Shown here piece by piece: positions 35,249 to 44,746 of a stretch of 64,000 bases of DNA. The stretch covers positions 62,001-126,000 of the forward strand of contig MKUQ01000014.1 in NCBI GenBank assembly GCA_001898645.1, written 5' to 3'. The notes below the pieces were generated by a model. The model saw only the letters and a list, made by a program, of their open reading frames with translations, had not been told where the DNA came from and searched no databases. A program made the position numbers and the translations under genes. Numbering within the stretch: position 1 is the first letter of the stretch; each line of letters opens with the position of its first letter. The stretch comes from Burkholderiales bacterium 70-64. Lineage in GTDB: Bacteria; Pseudomonadota; Gammaproteobacteria; Burkholderiales; Burkholderiaceae_E.

Positions 35249-38128
35249 CTAGCGTCGCGTCGGCTTCGCCGTGCGCGGGGAGGCTCCCCGGGCGGCTGCT
35301 CCGGCCGCTGCCCGGGGAGCCGTGCCGGCCGGGGAAGGCTTGCGATCCGCCGCGGATCGCGCTGCGGCCTGCGATCCCTTGGCGGCTTTCGATGCCTTGG
35401 CCGCCTTCGATCCCGCGGCGTGCACCGACCCCGCGGCGCTCTTCGATCCGGCAGCAGGCTTCGATCCCGCCGCGGGTTTCGACTCCGCAGCGGCCCTCGG
35501 TGCAGCGGCCTTCGGCGCCGTAGCCTTCGACGCAGCCGTCTTCGGCGCAGCGGCCTTCGCTTTCGTCTTCTCCGCGGTAGCGGCCGCCTTCTTGGCCGGC
35601 GGCTTGCTCGCCGCAGGCCTGGAGGCGGGCAGCTCCCCGCTGCCAGCGTCGGCGCCGGCAGCCTGCCCCTTGGCCGGCGCGCGCGCCGGCCGCGGCTCGA
35701 ATTCGAAGCCGATCTTGCCGTCGGCGCCGCGCACCAGGTAGGCCTTGAACTTGCGCCGCGTGCGCGCCGACACGAAGCCCTGCAGCAGGTCGGTGCGGCC
35801 TTCGGCGAGCAGCTTGCCCATCTGCTCGCGCGACACTTCCTGCTGCAGGATGACCTTGCCGCTGCGGAAATCGCAGCTGCGCGCGGGGCCGACGGACTTC
35901 TCGCACACGTAGCTCATGCCGTGCTCGAACACGCGCGAGCCGCATTTCGGGCAGGCACCCAGGGGCTGCTGGTCGCCGAAATCCACCGGTTCGCCGCTGT
36001 CGTCGTCGGACTGGCCGAAGTCGAACTCGAGCTTGTGCTCGGGGGTGAGCTTGAGGATGGCGGCGAACGGCCGGCCGAGACGGCTGCGAAAGCCCTGCAG
36101 CGGGCCGATCGTGCCCTCGCGCAGCAGCTGGTCGGCCTCGGCCACCTCGAGCTGGCGCCCGCCGGGGATCTTGGTGATCGAGAAGTCGCAGCGGGTGCAG
36201 GTGTAGCGCTTGTAGTTCTCCTGCACGACGCCGCCGCACTTGGGGCAGGGCGTCTGCAGCGTCGCGTAGTCGCCCGGCACCGTGTCGGCCTGGTAGTTCT
36301 TTGCCCGCTCGACGATCTGGCGCGCCATGTCGGCGATCTCGCGCATGAAGTCGCCGCGCTGCAGGCGGCCGCGCTCCATCTGCGCGAGCTTGTATTCCCA
36401 TTCGCCGGTGAGCTCGGGCGCGGTGAGCTCGGTCACCCCGAGGCCGCGCAGCAGGGTGAGCAGCTGGAACGCCTTGGTGGTCGGCACCAGCTCGCGGCCT
36501 TCCCGCACCAGGTAGTTCTCGGCGATCAGGCCCTCGATGATCGCCGCGCGCGTGGCCGGCGTGCCCAGCCCCTTCTCGGCCATGGCCTCGCGCAGCTCGT
36601 CGTCCTCGACCAGCTTGCCGGCGCCTTCCATGGCCGACAGCAGGGTCGCCTCGGTGTAGCGCGCCGGCGGCTTGGTGGCCAGCACCAGCGCCTCGATTTC
36701 GCGAGTGAGCACTTGCTCGTTGGGTGCGACCGGCACCAGCGTGTCGTCGCCAGTCCCTTCGCGGCCATAGATGGCCAGCCAGCCAGGGTTGACCAGCACC
36801 CGGCCTTCGGTCTTGAACGACTCGCCCTCGACCACCGTGATGCGGGTGGTGACGAGGTACTCGGCGGCCGGGAAGAACACCGCCAGGAAGCGCCGCACCA
36901 CCAGGTCGTAGACCTTCTGCTCGGCCTCCGACAGCGCGCCGGCCCGCGGCGCCTGCAGGGTCGGGATGATGGCGAAGTGATCGGACACTTTCGAGTTGTC
37001 GAACACCCGCTTGTTGGGGCGGACCCAGTCCTTGGCCAGGACCTGACGGGCGAAGGGCGCGTAGGCGCGCTCGCCCTCGAGCACGCCGAGCGTCGAGCGG
37101 ACCGTGGCCAGGTAGTCCTCGGGCAGGGCGCGCGAATCGGTGCGCGGGTAGGTCAGCACCTTGTGCCGCTCGTACAACGCTTGCGCGATCGACAGCGTGG
37201 TGCGCGCCGAGAAGCCGAACCGGCCGTTGGCCTCGCGCTGCAGGCTGGTGAGGTCGAACAGCGCCGGCGACAGCTGGGTGGCGGGCTTGGACTCCTCGCT
37301 GACCCGCCCCGGCTTGTCGCGGCAGCGCTCGACGATGGCTTCGGCGCGCCCGCGCTCCCACAGCCGCTCGGGGCGCGCGTCCGCGTCGCCCTCCGGGCGC
37401 TTGAAGGCCGGGTCGATCCATCGCCCTTCGTAAGCGCCCGCTTCGGCCTGGAAGGTGGCGTGGACTTCGAAGTACTCGCGCGGGACGAAGCGCTTGATGC
37501 GCTCCTCGCGTTCGACCACGATGGTCAGCGTGGGGGTCTGCACCCGGCCCACGGTGGTCAGGTAGAAGCCGCCGTCGCGCGAGTTGAACGCGGTCATGGC
37601 GCGCGTGCCGTTGATGCCGACCAGCCAGTCGGCCTCGGAGCGGCAGCGCGCCGCATCGGCCAGCGGCAGCATCTGGGCGTCGTCGCGCAGCCGTCCGAAG
37701 GCCTCGCGCACCGCCGCCGGCGTCATGGACTGCAGCCACAGGCGCTGGATCGGCTGCTTCGCCCTGGCGTGCTGCACGATGAGCCGGAAGATCAGCTCAC
37801 CCTCGCGTCCCGCGTCGCAGGCGTTGATGAGCCGCTCGACGTCCTTGCGCTTGATCAGGCGGGTGAGCAGCTTGAGCCGGTCCTCGCTGCGGGCGATCGG
37901 GTGCAGGTCGAAATGGGGCGGGATCACCGGCAGGTGGGCGAACGACCACTTCCCGCGCTTGACCTCGTATTGCTCGGGGGCGGCGATCTCCACCAGGTGG
38001 CCGACCGCGGAGGACAACACGTAGTCGTCGCTCTCGAAATAGTCGCCATGGCGAGTGAAGCCGCCCAGGGCGCGCGCGATGTCGGCGGCCACGGAGGGTT
38101 TCTCGGCGATGATCAGCGCTTTGCTCAT
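35249..38128 (-). CDS. topB: DNA topoisomerase III
   Basis: A 959-residue type IA topoisomerase. The Toprim domain starts SKALIIAEKPSVAADIARAL and contains the acidic triad in NACDAGREGELIFRLI. The catalytic tyrosine is Tyr327 in VLTYPRTDSRALPEDY. Two zinc-ribbon units follow after residue 610 (CPKCGGVV...CTRC and CPKCGSRV...C). The last 130 residues form a basic tail of Ala/Lys/Ser repeats (for example SKPAAGSKPAAGSKSAAGS), like histone H1. It decatenates single-stranded DNA, often with RecQ. An 8-bp inverted repeat flanks the -10 region of its probable promoter. dprA and the LysM gene are upstream on the same strand. Confidence 0.95.
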   Translation of the reverse strand: MSKALIIAEKPSVAADIARALGGFTRHGDYFESDDYVLSSAVGHLVEIAAPEQYEVKRGKWSFAHLPVIPPHFDLHPIARSEDRLKLLTRLIKRKDVERLINACDAGREGELIFRLIVQHARAKQPIQRLWLQSMTPAAVREAFGRLRDDAQMLPLADAARCRSEADWLVGINGTRAMTAFNSRDGGFYLTTVGRVQTPTLTIVVEREERIKRFVPREYFEVHATFQAEAGAYEGRWIDPAFKRPEGDADARPERLWERGRAEAIVERCRDKPGRVSEESKPATQLSPALFDLTSLQREANGRFGFSARTTLSIAQALYERHKVLTYPRTDSRALPEDYLATVRSTLGVLEGERAYAPFARQVLAKDWVRPNKRVFDNSKVSDHFAIIPTLQAPRAGALSEAEQKVYDLVVRRFLAVFFPAAEYLVTTRITVVEGESFKTEGRVLVNPGWLAIYGREGTGDDTLVPVAPNEQVLTREIEALVLATKPPARYTEATLLSAMEGAGKLVEDDELREAMAEKGLGTPATRAAIIEGLIAENYLVREGRELVPTTKAFQLLTLLRGLGVTELTAPELTGEWEYKLAQMERGRLQRGDFMREIADMARQIVERAKNYQADTVPGDYATLQTPCPKCGGVVQENYKRYTCTRCDFSITKIPGGRQLEVAEADQLLREGTIGPLQGFRSRLGRPFAAILKLTPEHKLEFDFGQSDDDSGEPVDFGDQQPLGACPKCGSRVFEHGMSYVCEKSVGPARSCDFRSGKVILQQEVSREQMGKLLAEGRTDLLQGFVSARTRRKFKAYLVRGADGKIGFEFEPRPARAPAKGQAAGADAGSGELPASRPAASKPPAKKAAATAEKTKAKAAAPKTAASKATAPKAAAPRAAAESKPAAGSKPAAGSKSAAGSVHAAGSKAAKASKAAKGSQAAARSAADRKPSPAGTAPRAAAGAAARGASPRTAKPTRR

Positions 38129-38171
38129 GGGCGTCCGGGTCGGGCGGCGCAGGCAACGGCCGTTCCTGAAG

Positions 38172-38209
38172 GGGCGCCAATCATAAGTGGCGCCCGCGAT
38201 CGGAAGCAA
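38172..38209 (-). promoter_or_regulatory. Predicted topB promoter with flanking inverted repeat
   Basis: On the minus strand TATGAT (38185-38180) is a good -10, with TTGCTT (38209-38204) 18 bases upstream as a weak -35. The -10 sits in the 8-base loop of a perfect 8-bp inverted repeat (GGGCGCCA at 38172-38179, TGGCGCCC at 38188-38195). A regulator bound here would cover the -10 region. Confidence 0.45.
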
Positions 38210-38323
38210 GCCGGGGATCGGCCGTGCGGCCGACCTCCGACGGTCGGGCGGCGCCCGGGAACGGTCCCGGGGCCGGCCCTGAGACCAGCCGCGGGCCGGG
38301 CTTGGGGCTGGCGCCTGCCCGCC

Positions 38324-39523
38324 TCAGCGGCCGGTGCGCACGTAGCGCCCGTCGGGCCGGCGCTCGACGGCCCCGGCCAGCTCGAGCGCCAGCAGCCCGG
38401 CGGTGACCTCGCCGATGGGGCGGCCGCTGCGCGCGGCCAAGGTGTCGGGATCGACAGGATCCCAGCCGAGCGCCGCGAGCAGGACGGCCTGCCCGGCGCC
38501 GGCCGGCCGGGGCGCAGGCGTGGCATGGTTCGGCACGCCTGTGGTATCGCCCCGTACAGGCCGGGCATCGGCCGCCGCAAGTGCCGTATCGCCCGGCGCG
38601 GGCGATGCATCGTCCGATGCCGCGGCCGCCATCTGGCCGCGCAGCTCGACCAGCACGTCCTCGGCCGACTCCACCAGCTTCGCGCCGTCGCGGATCAGCT
38701 GGTGACAGCCCTTGGCGAGCGGCGAGTGGATCGAGCCGGGGATGGCCATCACCTCGCGCCCGAACTCGGCGGCCAGCCGGGCGGTGATCAGTGAGCCCGA
38801 ACGGCGGGCCGCCTCGACCACCAGGGTGCCCAGCGACAGGCCGGCGATGAGGCGGTTGCGGCGGGGGAAGTTGGCGCTGCGCACCTGGGTGCCCAGGGGC
38901 AGCTCGGACACGATCGCGCCGTGCCGCGCGATCGCGTCGGCGAGCGCGACGTGCGCCGGCGGATAGACCAGGTCGACGCCGGTGCCCACCACCGCGAGCG
39001 TGCCCGCGGCGCCCTGCAGCGCGCCGCGGTGGGCGGCGGCGTCGATGCCCTGCGCCAGCCCGCTGACGATCTGCAGGCCCCGGTCGGCCAGCGCGCGGGC
39101 GAACGCCTGGGCATGATCCAGGCCGGCATGCGTGGCGTGGCGGCTGCCGACGATCGCCAGCGAGGCCCGCGACAGGCGCGCCGGATCGCCGCGCACGAAC
39201 AGCAGCGCGGGCGGATCGCCGATGCCCAGCAGGCGCGGCGGGTAGGCCTCGTCGGCCAGCGCGACCAGGTGGTGTGCCTCGTGCTCGGCCCAGGCCAGGG
39301 CCTCCGCGATGCGCGTCTCGCGGGCTTCGTCGCCGGCGAGCAGCGCCTGGGCGCAAGGCGCACCGAGCACGGCCGCCAGCCTGGCCCGGCCGGCCGCGAG
39401 GATGTCCTCGGGCAGCCCGAACGTCTCGAGCAGACGGCGGATCGGGGCCGCGCCGAGACCGGGCGTGAGGACCAGACGAAGCCAGGCGGCGCGCTCTTCG
39501 CGCGCCGCCGCGCAAAGCGGCAT
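38324..39523 (-). CDS. dprA: DNA-processing protein DprA (Smf)
   Basis: A 399-residue protein. It has an N-terminal SAM-like helical part (residues 1-75), then the Rossmann-fold core: LAIVGSRHATHAGLDHAQAF, GLQIVSGLAQGIDAAAHRGA, NFPRRNRLIAGLSLGTLVVE and GSLITARLAAEFGREVMAIP. After a variable Ala/Pro linker the C-terminus has a winged-helix domain (VDPDTLAARSGRPIGEVTAG). DprA loads RecA onto incoming single-stranded DNA during natural transformation. The order LysM-dprA-topB is common in Burkholderiales. Short distance (22 bases) to the LysM gene upstream suggests co-transcription. Confidence 0.94.
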   Translation of the reverse strand: MPLCAAAREERAAWLRLVLTPGLGAAPIRRLLETFGLPEDILAAGRARLAAVLGAPCAQALLAGDEARETRIAEALAWAEHEAHHLVALADEAYPPRLLGIGDPPALLFVRGDPARLSRASLAIVGSRHATHAGLDHAQAFARALADRGLQIVSGLAQGIDAAAHRGALQGAAGTLAVVGTGVDLVYPPAHVALADAIARHGAIVSELPLGTQVRSANFPRRNRLIAGLSLGTLVVEAARRSGSLITARLAAEFGREVMAIPGSIHSPLAKGCHQLIRDGAKLVESAEDVLVELRGQMAAAASDDASPAPGDTALAAADARPVRGDTTGVPNHATPAPRPAGAGQAVLLAALGWDPVDPDTLAARSGRPIGEVTAGLLALELAGAVERRPDGRYVRTGR

Positions 39524-39545
39524 GCAGGATCGCTACGGGTGGACG

Positions 39546-40640
39546 TCAGGGATTGGAGACGGTATCGCCGACCGCGATCGGGTGCGACGCGTCCATCACC
39601 AGGCCGTATGCGATCTTATCGAAGGTGCGGAAGACGAGGAGGTGGCCGATCGACTCATCCGGAAGCTTGATCTTCTCGGACTTTCCGCTGGTGCGGTCGC
39701 TGACCGTCTGGCCGAGCTGGTTGATGGCCAGCACGTTGCCGATCTCGAGCCCCGCTTCCTTGCCGAGGTTCAGGGCCACCACGTTGTTGCGTCCGACCTG
39801 CGTGACGCCGCGATAGACCGCCACGATGCGGCCGCTCACCTGCGACTCGGGCGGGCGCGGCGCATAGGTGACGGGCAGCGCCCGCTCGGCCGGGACGAGC
39901 CGGTCGCCTACGCCGATCTCCTCGTTGGTGGACACGATGCGCAGCGTGGCCGGATCGCCGCTGCGCTCGAGCTTGGCCGTGCCCACGAACAGGGCCTCGT
40001 AGGCGATCGGCTTGCGGGTATCCGGGTCGAGCAGCGGCTTGGCCGAGCGGTACACCTGCCATTCGCCGACCGTGTCGTCGGCGATGCCGCGCGCATAGGC
40101 GATCTCGCCGCGGCCGAGGTAGACGCGGCCTTCCTGCGTGGCCACGATGCGCGGATGCGTCGCCATGCCTGCCTCGTCGACGACCAGCGTGCGGTTCAGG
40201 AACGCCTCGATCGCGGTCGAGTCGATGGTCGGGATGGCGTCGCCCGTGATCGCCTGCGCACGCACCCGCGGCCCGAGCCTCTCGCTGGGCAGCCCGTCGG
40301 CGCCGTCGGCGCCCGCGCCGGCCCCAACCCCGCCCGCGCGGCCCAGGCGCAGCCTGGGCGAGGCGCCGCTGGTGTCGAGGTAGACCACGTCGCCCGGATA
40401 GATCAGGTGCGGGTTGCGGATCTGCTCCCGGTTGAGCTGCCAGATCTCGGGCCAGCGCCACGGCTTCTTCAGGAAGCGGCCGGAGATGTCCCACAGCGTG
40501 TCGCCCTTGACCACGATGTAGCGGTCGGGCGCGTCCTTCGCGAGCTCCAGCGGCGGGGTGGTCTGCGCGAGCGCCGTCGCCCCGAGGGTGGCTGCCAGCG
40601 CCACGGCGAATGCCAGGATCTGCGTGCTAAACTTTTTCAT
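39546..40640 (-). CDS. Secreted LysM-domain protein
   Basis: A 364-residue exported protein. A Sec signal peptide at residues 1-27 (MKKFSTQILAFAVALAATLG, cleavage near ATALAQ) is followed by a LysM peptidoglycan-binding domain at about residues 42-92 (YIVVKGDTLWDISGRFLKKP, NLxxI-like IRNPHLIYPGDVVYL). The remaining 260 residues have beta-rich repeats seen in the widespread family next to dprA in betaproteobacteria; the function is not known, presumably envelope related. ATG is at 40640; a longer frame upstream runs into the divergent def control region. It is probably the first gene of the LysM-dprA unit. Confidence 0.88.
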   Translation of the reverse strand: MKKFSTQILAFAVALAATLGATALAQTTPPLELAKDAPDRYIVVKGDTLWDISGRFLKKPWRWPEIWQLNREQIRNPHLIYPGDVVYLDTSGASPRLRLGRAGGVGAGAGADGADGLPSERLGPRVRAQAITGDAIPTIDSTAIEAFLNRTLVVDEAGMATHPRIVATQEGRVYLGRGEIAYARGIADDTVGEWQVYRSAKPLLDPDTRKPIAYEALFVGTAKLERSGDPATLRIVSTNEEIGVGDRLVPAERALPVTYAPRPPESQVSGRIVAVYRGVTQVGRNNVVALNLGKEAGLEIGNVLAINQLGQTVSDRTSGKSEKIKLPDESIGHLLVFRTFDKIAYGLVMDASHPIAVGDTVSNP

Positions 40641-40797
40641 GGATGAAGCGCCGTTTCGCCGAGAGGGCCCGGCGCCTTGATTCGAGCGGATCGATCCCGA
40701 CATGGTCTTTGCGAGTCGCGGTGGATTCTGCCGCCTAATGTATGGACGCCGCAAGCAAACCCGCCTGCACCAGTCTACGGACGGTAGATAGTTCCCG

Positions 40798-41304
40798 ATG
40801 GCCGTACTGAACATCCTTCGCTACCCCGACCCCCGCCTGCACCGGGTCGCCGAGCCGGTGCAGGTGGTCGACGAGCGCATCCGCCAGCTGGTGCGCGACA
40901 TGGCCGAGACCATGTACGAGGCGCCGGGCATCGGCCTGGCGGCCACGCAGGTCGACGTGCACCTGCGGGTGATCGTCCTCGACGTCTCCGAGAGCCGCGA
41001 TGCGCTGCGCGTGTTCATCAACCCGGAGATCGTCGCGAGCAGCGAGGACACCAAGGTCTACGAAGAGGGCTGCCTGTCGGTGCCCGGCATCTACGACGAG
41101 GTCGAGCGGCCCGACCGCGTCACGGTGCGCGCGCTCGACGAGCACGGCCAGCCCTTCACCCTCGAGGCCGACGGCCTGCTGGCGGTATGCGTGCAGCACG
41201 AGATCGACCACCTGAACGGCCGGGTGTTCGTGCAGTACCTGTCGCGCCTGAAGCAATCGCGCATCCGCAACCGGCTGCTGAAGGCCGAGCGCAACGTCGC
41301 CTGA
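40798..41304 (+). CDS. def: Peptide deformylase
   Basis: A 168-residue metalloenzyme that removes the formyl group from nascent chains. All three signature motifs are present: GIGLAATQ (residues 44-51), EGCLSVP with metal ligand Cys92, and QHEIDHLNG with His134, Glu135 and His138. [14 protein letters not shown] is the normal N-terminus, so the ATG at 40798 is secure. It is followed after 4 bases by fmt, the enzyme that adds the formyl group, the classical def-fmt pair. The stop codon is the first part of a repeat arm found after other genes in the window. Confidence 0.97.
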   Translation: MAVLNILRYPDPRLHRVAEPVQVVDERIRQLVRDMAETMYEAPGIGLAATQVDVHLRVIVLDVSESRDALRVFINPEIVASSEDTKVYEEGCLSVPGIYDEVERPDRVTVRALDEHGQPFTLEADGLLAVCVQHEIDHLNGRVFVQYLSRLKQSRIRNRLLKAERNVA

Positions 41305-41335
41305 ACGCGTGAGTGAAGCTGCCGCGCGGCCCGCG
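41302..41335 (+). repeat. Repeat arm at the def-fmt junction
   Basis: TGAACGCGTGAGTGAAGCTG and the following CCGCGCGGCCCGCG start with the def stop codon and match the gene-strand version of the long palindromic elements (TGAACGCGCGAATGAACCTG then CTGCGCG). The fmt GTG start (41309) is inside it. Only one arm is present. Similarity is imperfect but has the same position relative to a stop codon as at 33.4 and 43.3 kb. Confidence 0.5.
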
Positions 41336-42388
41336 ACCGCGGCGCTCGACGTCGCCTTCGCCGGCACGCCGGCGTTCGCCGCCCTTGCGCTCGAGGCGAT
41401 CGCCGCCGCCGGCCACCGCATCGTGCTGGTGCTCACGCGCATCGACAAGCCGGCCGGCCGCGGCCGCGCCCTGCAGGAGAGCCCGGTCAAGCAGTTGGCG
41501 CGCGAACGCGGCTGGCCGATCGAGCAGCCGCGCAGCCTGCGCGATGCCGACGCGCAGGCGCGGCTGCGGGCGGCGCGCCCCGACGTGATGGTGGTGGCCG
41601 CCTACGGCCTGCTCCTGCCCCCGGAGGTGCTGAGCACGCCGCGCCTCGGCTGCCTGAACATCCACGCCTCGCTCCTGCCGCGCTGGCGCGGCGCCGCGCC
41701 CATCGAGCGCGCCATCGAGGCCGGCGACGCCGAGACCGGCATCACCATCATGCAGATGGACGAAGGCCTGGACACCGGGCCGATGCTGCTCGTCGAGCGC
41801 GAGCCCATCCGCCCCGACGACAACGGCGCCAGCCTGCACGATCGCCTGGCGCGGCTGGGCGCGCAGGCGATCGTCACGGCGCTGGCGCGCCTGGCGGCCG
41901 GCACGCTGCATGCGCAGCCGCAACCGCAGGCCGGCGCCACCTACGCCGACAAGCTCACGCGGGCGCAGGCCGCGATCGACTGGAACGCGCCGGCGCGGCG
42001 CATCGTCGACCGCATCCGCGCCTTCGATCCGGTGCCGGGGGCGGTCGCCGCGCTCGAGCGCGCGCCGGAGGTTCCGATCAAGGTGTGGCGGGCACGCGTC
42101 GTCGATCCGGAGGCGGGCGCACCGGCCGCCGGGGCGGATCCCCCGGGCACCGCAGGGGGCGCCTCCGCCGCCGGGGCGGACACCCCGGCGGCCCCCGGCA
42201 CGGTCCTGGCCGCCGTTCCGGGCCGGCTGGTGGTCGCCTGCGGCGACAGCGCGGTGGAGCTGCTGGAGCTGCAGCGCCCCGGCAGCAGGCGCCTGACGAG
42301 CGCGGAATTCCTGCGCGGCTTTCCGGTCGGCCCCGGCGAAAGGTTCGTCACGCTGGCCGCGACGCAGGCGGGATCGGCCGAACGGTGA
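41309..42388 (+). CDS. fmt: Methionyl-tRNA formyltransferase
   Basis: A 359-residue enzyme that formylates initiator Met-tRNA with 10-formyl-tetrahydrofolate. The N-terminal catalytic domain shows [34 protein letters not shown], and the active-site run [20 protein letters not shown] (Asn, His) with [17 protein letters not shown] (Asp). The C-terminal domain starts near residue 215 ([20 protein letters not shown]). It is about 45 residues longer than E. coli Fmt (315) because of an Ala/Gly/Pro insert near residues 269-292 with repeated DNA. GTG start, inside a repeat arm, four bases after def. Confidence 0.96.
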   Translation: MSEAAARPATAALDVAFAGTPAFAALALEAIAAAGHRIVLVLTRIDKPAGRGRALQESPVKQLARERGWPIEQPRSLRDADAQARLRAARPDVMVVAAYGLLLPPEVLSTPRLGCLNIHASLLPRWRGAAPIERAIEAGDAETGITIMQMDEGLDTGPMLLVEREPIRPDDNGASLHDRLARLGAQAIVTALARLAAGTLHAQPQPQAGATYADKLTRAQAAIDWNAPARRIVDRIRAFDPVPGAVAALERAPEVPIKVWRARVVDPEAGAPAAGADPPGTAGGASAAGADTPAAPGTVLAAVPGRLVVACGDSAVELLELQRPGSRRLTSAEFLRGFPVGPGERFVTLAATQAGSAER

Positions 42389-42496
42389 GCGGCCGCCCGG
42401 GCGGCGTTCCCGGGTGGGCTACCCTTGCAGCGCCGCCCGCCACCCCGATATGGAATACACGATAACGTCGCAAGACGCACGAGGAGTACCCGATAC

Positions 42497-43336
42497 ATGT
42501 TCAACTGGATGAAGACCGCGATCCTGATGGCCGGCATCATGGCGTTGTTCGGCGCCGTGGGGATGGTGATCGGCGGCCGGCAGGGCATGCTGATGGCGCT
42601 CGCGTTCGGCCTGGTCGGCAACTTCTTCGCCTACTGGTTCTCCGACAAGATGGTGCTGCGGATGTACAACGCGCGGGAGGTCGACGAGGCCAGCGCGCCG
42701 CAGTTCTACGGCATGGTGCGCGAGCTCGCCGGGCGCGCCGGTCTGCCGATGCCGCGCGTCTACCTGATCGAGGAAGACGCGCCGAACGCGTTCGCCACCG
42801 GGCGCAACCCCGAGCACGCGGCAGTGGCCGCCACCACCGGCATCCTGCGCGTGCTCAACGAGCGCGAGCTGCGCGGCGTGATGGCGCACGAGCTCACCCA
42901 CGTCAAGCACCGTGACATCCTGATCTCGACCATCTCGGCCACGATGGCCGGCGCCATCTCGGCGCTGGCGAACTTCGCCATGTTCTTCGGCGGGCGCGAC
43001 GAGAACGGCCGGCCGGCCAATCCGGTGGCGACGATCGCCGTGGCCCTGCTCGCGCCGCTGGCCGCGATGCTGATCCAGATGGCGATCTCGCGCGCCCGCG
43101 AGTTCGAAGCCGACCGCGGCGGCGCCGAGATCTCGGGCGATCCGCGCGCGCTCGCCTCGGCGCTGCAGAAGATCCAGCGCTATGCCCAGGGCATCCCCAT
43201 GGAGGCCGCCGAGCGCCATCCCGAGACCGCGCAGATGATGATCATGAACCCGCTGTCCGGGGGCGGGCTGCGCGGCCTGTTCTCGACCCACCCGTCCACC
43301 GAGGAGCGGGTGCAGCGCCTGCTCGCAATGGCGTGA
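42497..43336 (+). CDS. htpX: Membrane zinc metalloprotease HtpX
   Basis: A 279-residue M48B protease of the inner membrane, involved in quality control of membrane proteins. Two N-terminal hydrophobic segments ([39 protein letters not shown]) are followed by the HEXXH site [10 protein letters not shown] (His131, Glu132, His135), two more hydrophobic segments, and the third zinc ligand in [15 protein letters not shown]. The C-terminus [18 protein letters not shown] is typical. ATG at 42497 with GAGGAGT 9 bases before. About 108 bases separate it from fmt, so it may have its own promoter; rsmB follows closely after a repeat arm. Confidence 0.96.
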   Translation: MFNWMKTAILMAGIMALFGAVGMVIGGRQGMLMALAFGLVGNFFAYWFSDKMVLRMYNAREVDEASAPQFYGMVRELAGRAGLPMPRVYLIEEDAPNAFATGRNPEHAAVAATTGILRVLNERELRGVMAHELTHVKHRDILISTISATMAGAISALANFAMFFGGRDENGRPANPVATIAVALLAPLAAMLIQMAISRAREFEADRGGAEISGDPRALASALQKIQRYAQGIPMEAAERHPETAQMMIMNPLSGGGLRGLFSTHPSTEERVQRLLAMA

Positions 43337-43365
43337 ACGCGTGAAGGAACCTGCTGCGCGGCCCG
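43334..43365 (+). repeat. Repeat arm between htpX and rsmB
   Basis: TGAACGCGTGAAGGAACCTG then CTGCGCGGCCCG begins with the htpX stop codon and closely matches one arm of the palindromic elements at 21.3 and 33.3 kb. The opposing arm is missing. It fills most of the gap to rsmB. Confidence 0.75.
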
Positions 43366-43390
43366 GGGGGCGTGCCGGGGCCGATTGCGG

Positions 43391-44746
43391 GTGAACCCGG
43401 CCGCCCCTGTGCGCGCGCCGCTGGCGCGCGAATTCGCCGCCGCGGCGCGTGCGATCGAGGCGCTCGCCGGCGGGCGCTCGCTGCAGGCGGCGCTCGAGGG
43501 GGTGTTCGAGGCGGCCGATGCGCCGCTGCCGGCCGCCTCGCGCGCGGCGGTCCGCGACATCGCTTCCGCTGCCTGCCGCCGGCTCGGGCTGGCGCGCGCG
43601 CTGGCGCAGCGCCTGAATCGCCGGGCGCCGCCGGCGCGCCTGGCGGCGCTGCAGTGGGTCGCGCTCGTGCAGCTGGTCGAGCCGGTACGCGCCGAGGCGG
43701 TGATCGTCGACCAGGCTGTCGCCGCGGCGCGGCTCGAGCCGGGCGGCACGGCCGCCGCCGGCTTCCTGAACGCCACGCTGCGCCGCTTCGCGCGCGAGCG
43801 CGCGGCGCTGCTGGCGGCTGCGCGGGGCGAGCCCGAGGCGCGCTGGAATTTTCCGCCGTGGTGGGTGGACCTGCTGCGCGAGGAGCAGCCGCACGCCTGG
43901 CAGGCGATCCTGGAGGCCGGCAACGCGCTGCCCCCGATGACCCTGCGCGTGAACCGCCGGCGCGGCTCGCCCGACGACTACTTGGCGCTGCTGGCCGAGG
44001 CCGGGCGCGCCGCGCGCCGCATCGGGCCGCAGGCGCTGGTGCTCGAGGCACCGTGCGCCGTGGACGCGCTGCCGGGCTGGCACGAGGGCTGGGTCTCGGT
44101 GCAGGACGCCGGCGCCCAGCTGGCCGCGCCGCTGCTCGAGCCGCACGACGGCGAACGCATCCTCGACGCCTGCGCCGGCCCCGGGGGCAAGGCCACCCAC
44201 CTGCTCGAGCTCGCCCGCTGCCGCCTGACGGCGCTCGACGTGGACGAATCGCGCCTGCGCCCGGTGCGCGAGAACCTCGCGCGGCTGCGCCTGGACGATG
44301 CGTCCGCAGGGCTGGTGTCGGTGCAGGCGGGCGACGCGCGCCGGCCCGCCGACTGGTGGGACGGCCAGCCCTTCGACCGCATCCTGGTCGACGCCCCCTG
44401 CACCGCTTCGGGGATCGTGCGCCGCCACCCCGACATTCGCTGGCTGCGACGACGTAGCGATCTCGCGACACTTTCGCGCCGGCAATCGGAAATCCTCGAG
44501 GCGCTTTGGCCCCTGCTGCGGCCGGGTGGTAAATTGCTCTACGCAACCTGTTCCGTGTTCCGTGCCGAGGGCGTGTCGGTGATCGATCGCTTCCTCACCG
44601 GTCGGCGCGATGCGGACCGGCTCCCGTTGCGCTGGCGCTTCGATTCGGCCGCTGCCGCCGAGCCTGTCTCGCAGCTGCTGCCGACCGCGGAGCCGGCGCG
44701 CGACCATGACGGATTCTTTTACGCGCTGCTGGAAAAACGCCCTTGA
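43391..44746 (+). CDS. rsmB: 16S rRNA (cytosine-967-C5) methyltransferase
   Basis: A 451-residue RNA methyltransferase. The N-terminal third is a NusB-like RNA-binding domain (VRDIASAACRRLGLARALAQ, LQWVALVQLVEPVRAEAVIV DQAV). The catalytic domain carries SAM-binding ILDACAGPGGKATHLLELA and the two cysteines of the C5-methyltransferases in ILVDAPCTASGIVRRHPDI and LLYATCSVF. It modifies C967 of 16S rRNA. Start uncertain: GTG at 43391 was chosen over TTG at 43385; neither has a good ribosome-binding site. The TGA stop overlaps the TTG start of the next gene. Confidence 0.94.
   Translation: MNPAAPVRAPLAREFAAAARAIEALAGGRSLQAALEGVFEAADAPLPAASRAAVRDIASAACRRLGLARALAQRLNRRAPPARLAALQWVALVQLVEPVRAEAVIVDQAVAAARLEPGGTAAAGFLNATLRRFARERAALLAAARGEPEARWNFPPWWVDLLREEQPHAWQAILEAGNALPPMTLRVNRRRGSPDDYLALLAEAGRAARRIGPQALVLEAPCAVDALPGWHEGWVSVQDAGAQLAAPLLEPHDGERILDACAGPGGKATHLLELARCRLTALDVDESRLRPVRENLARLRLDDASAGLVSVQAGDARRPADWWDGQPFDRILVDAPCTASGIVRRHPDIRWLRRRSDLATLSRRQSEILEALWPLLRPGGKLLYATCSVFRAEGVSVIDRFLTGRRDADRLPLRWRFDSAAAAEPVSQLLPTAEPARDHDGFFYALLEKRP

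Noticed and set aside
42425..42496. An N-terminal extension of HtpX
   Set aside because: The extension is basic and unlike the family; the ATG at 42497 has a proper ribosome-binding site and the normal first membrane helix.
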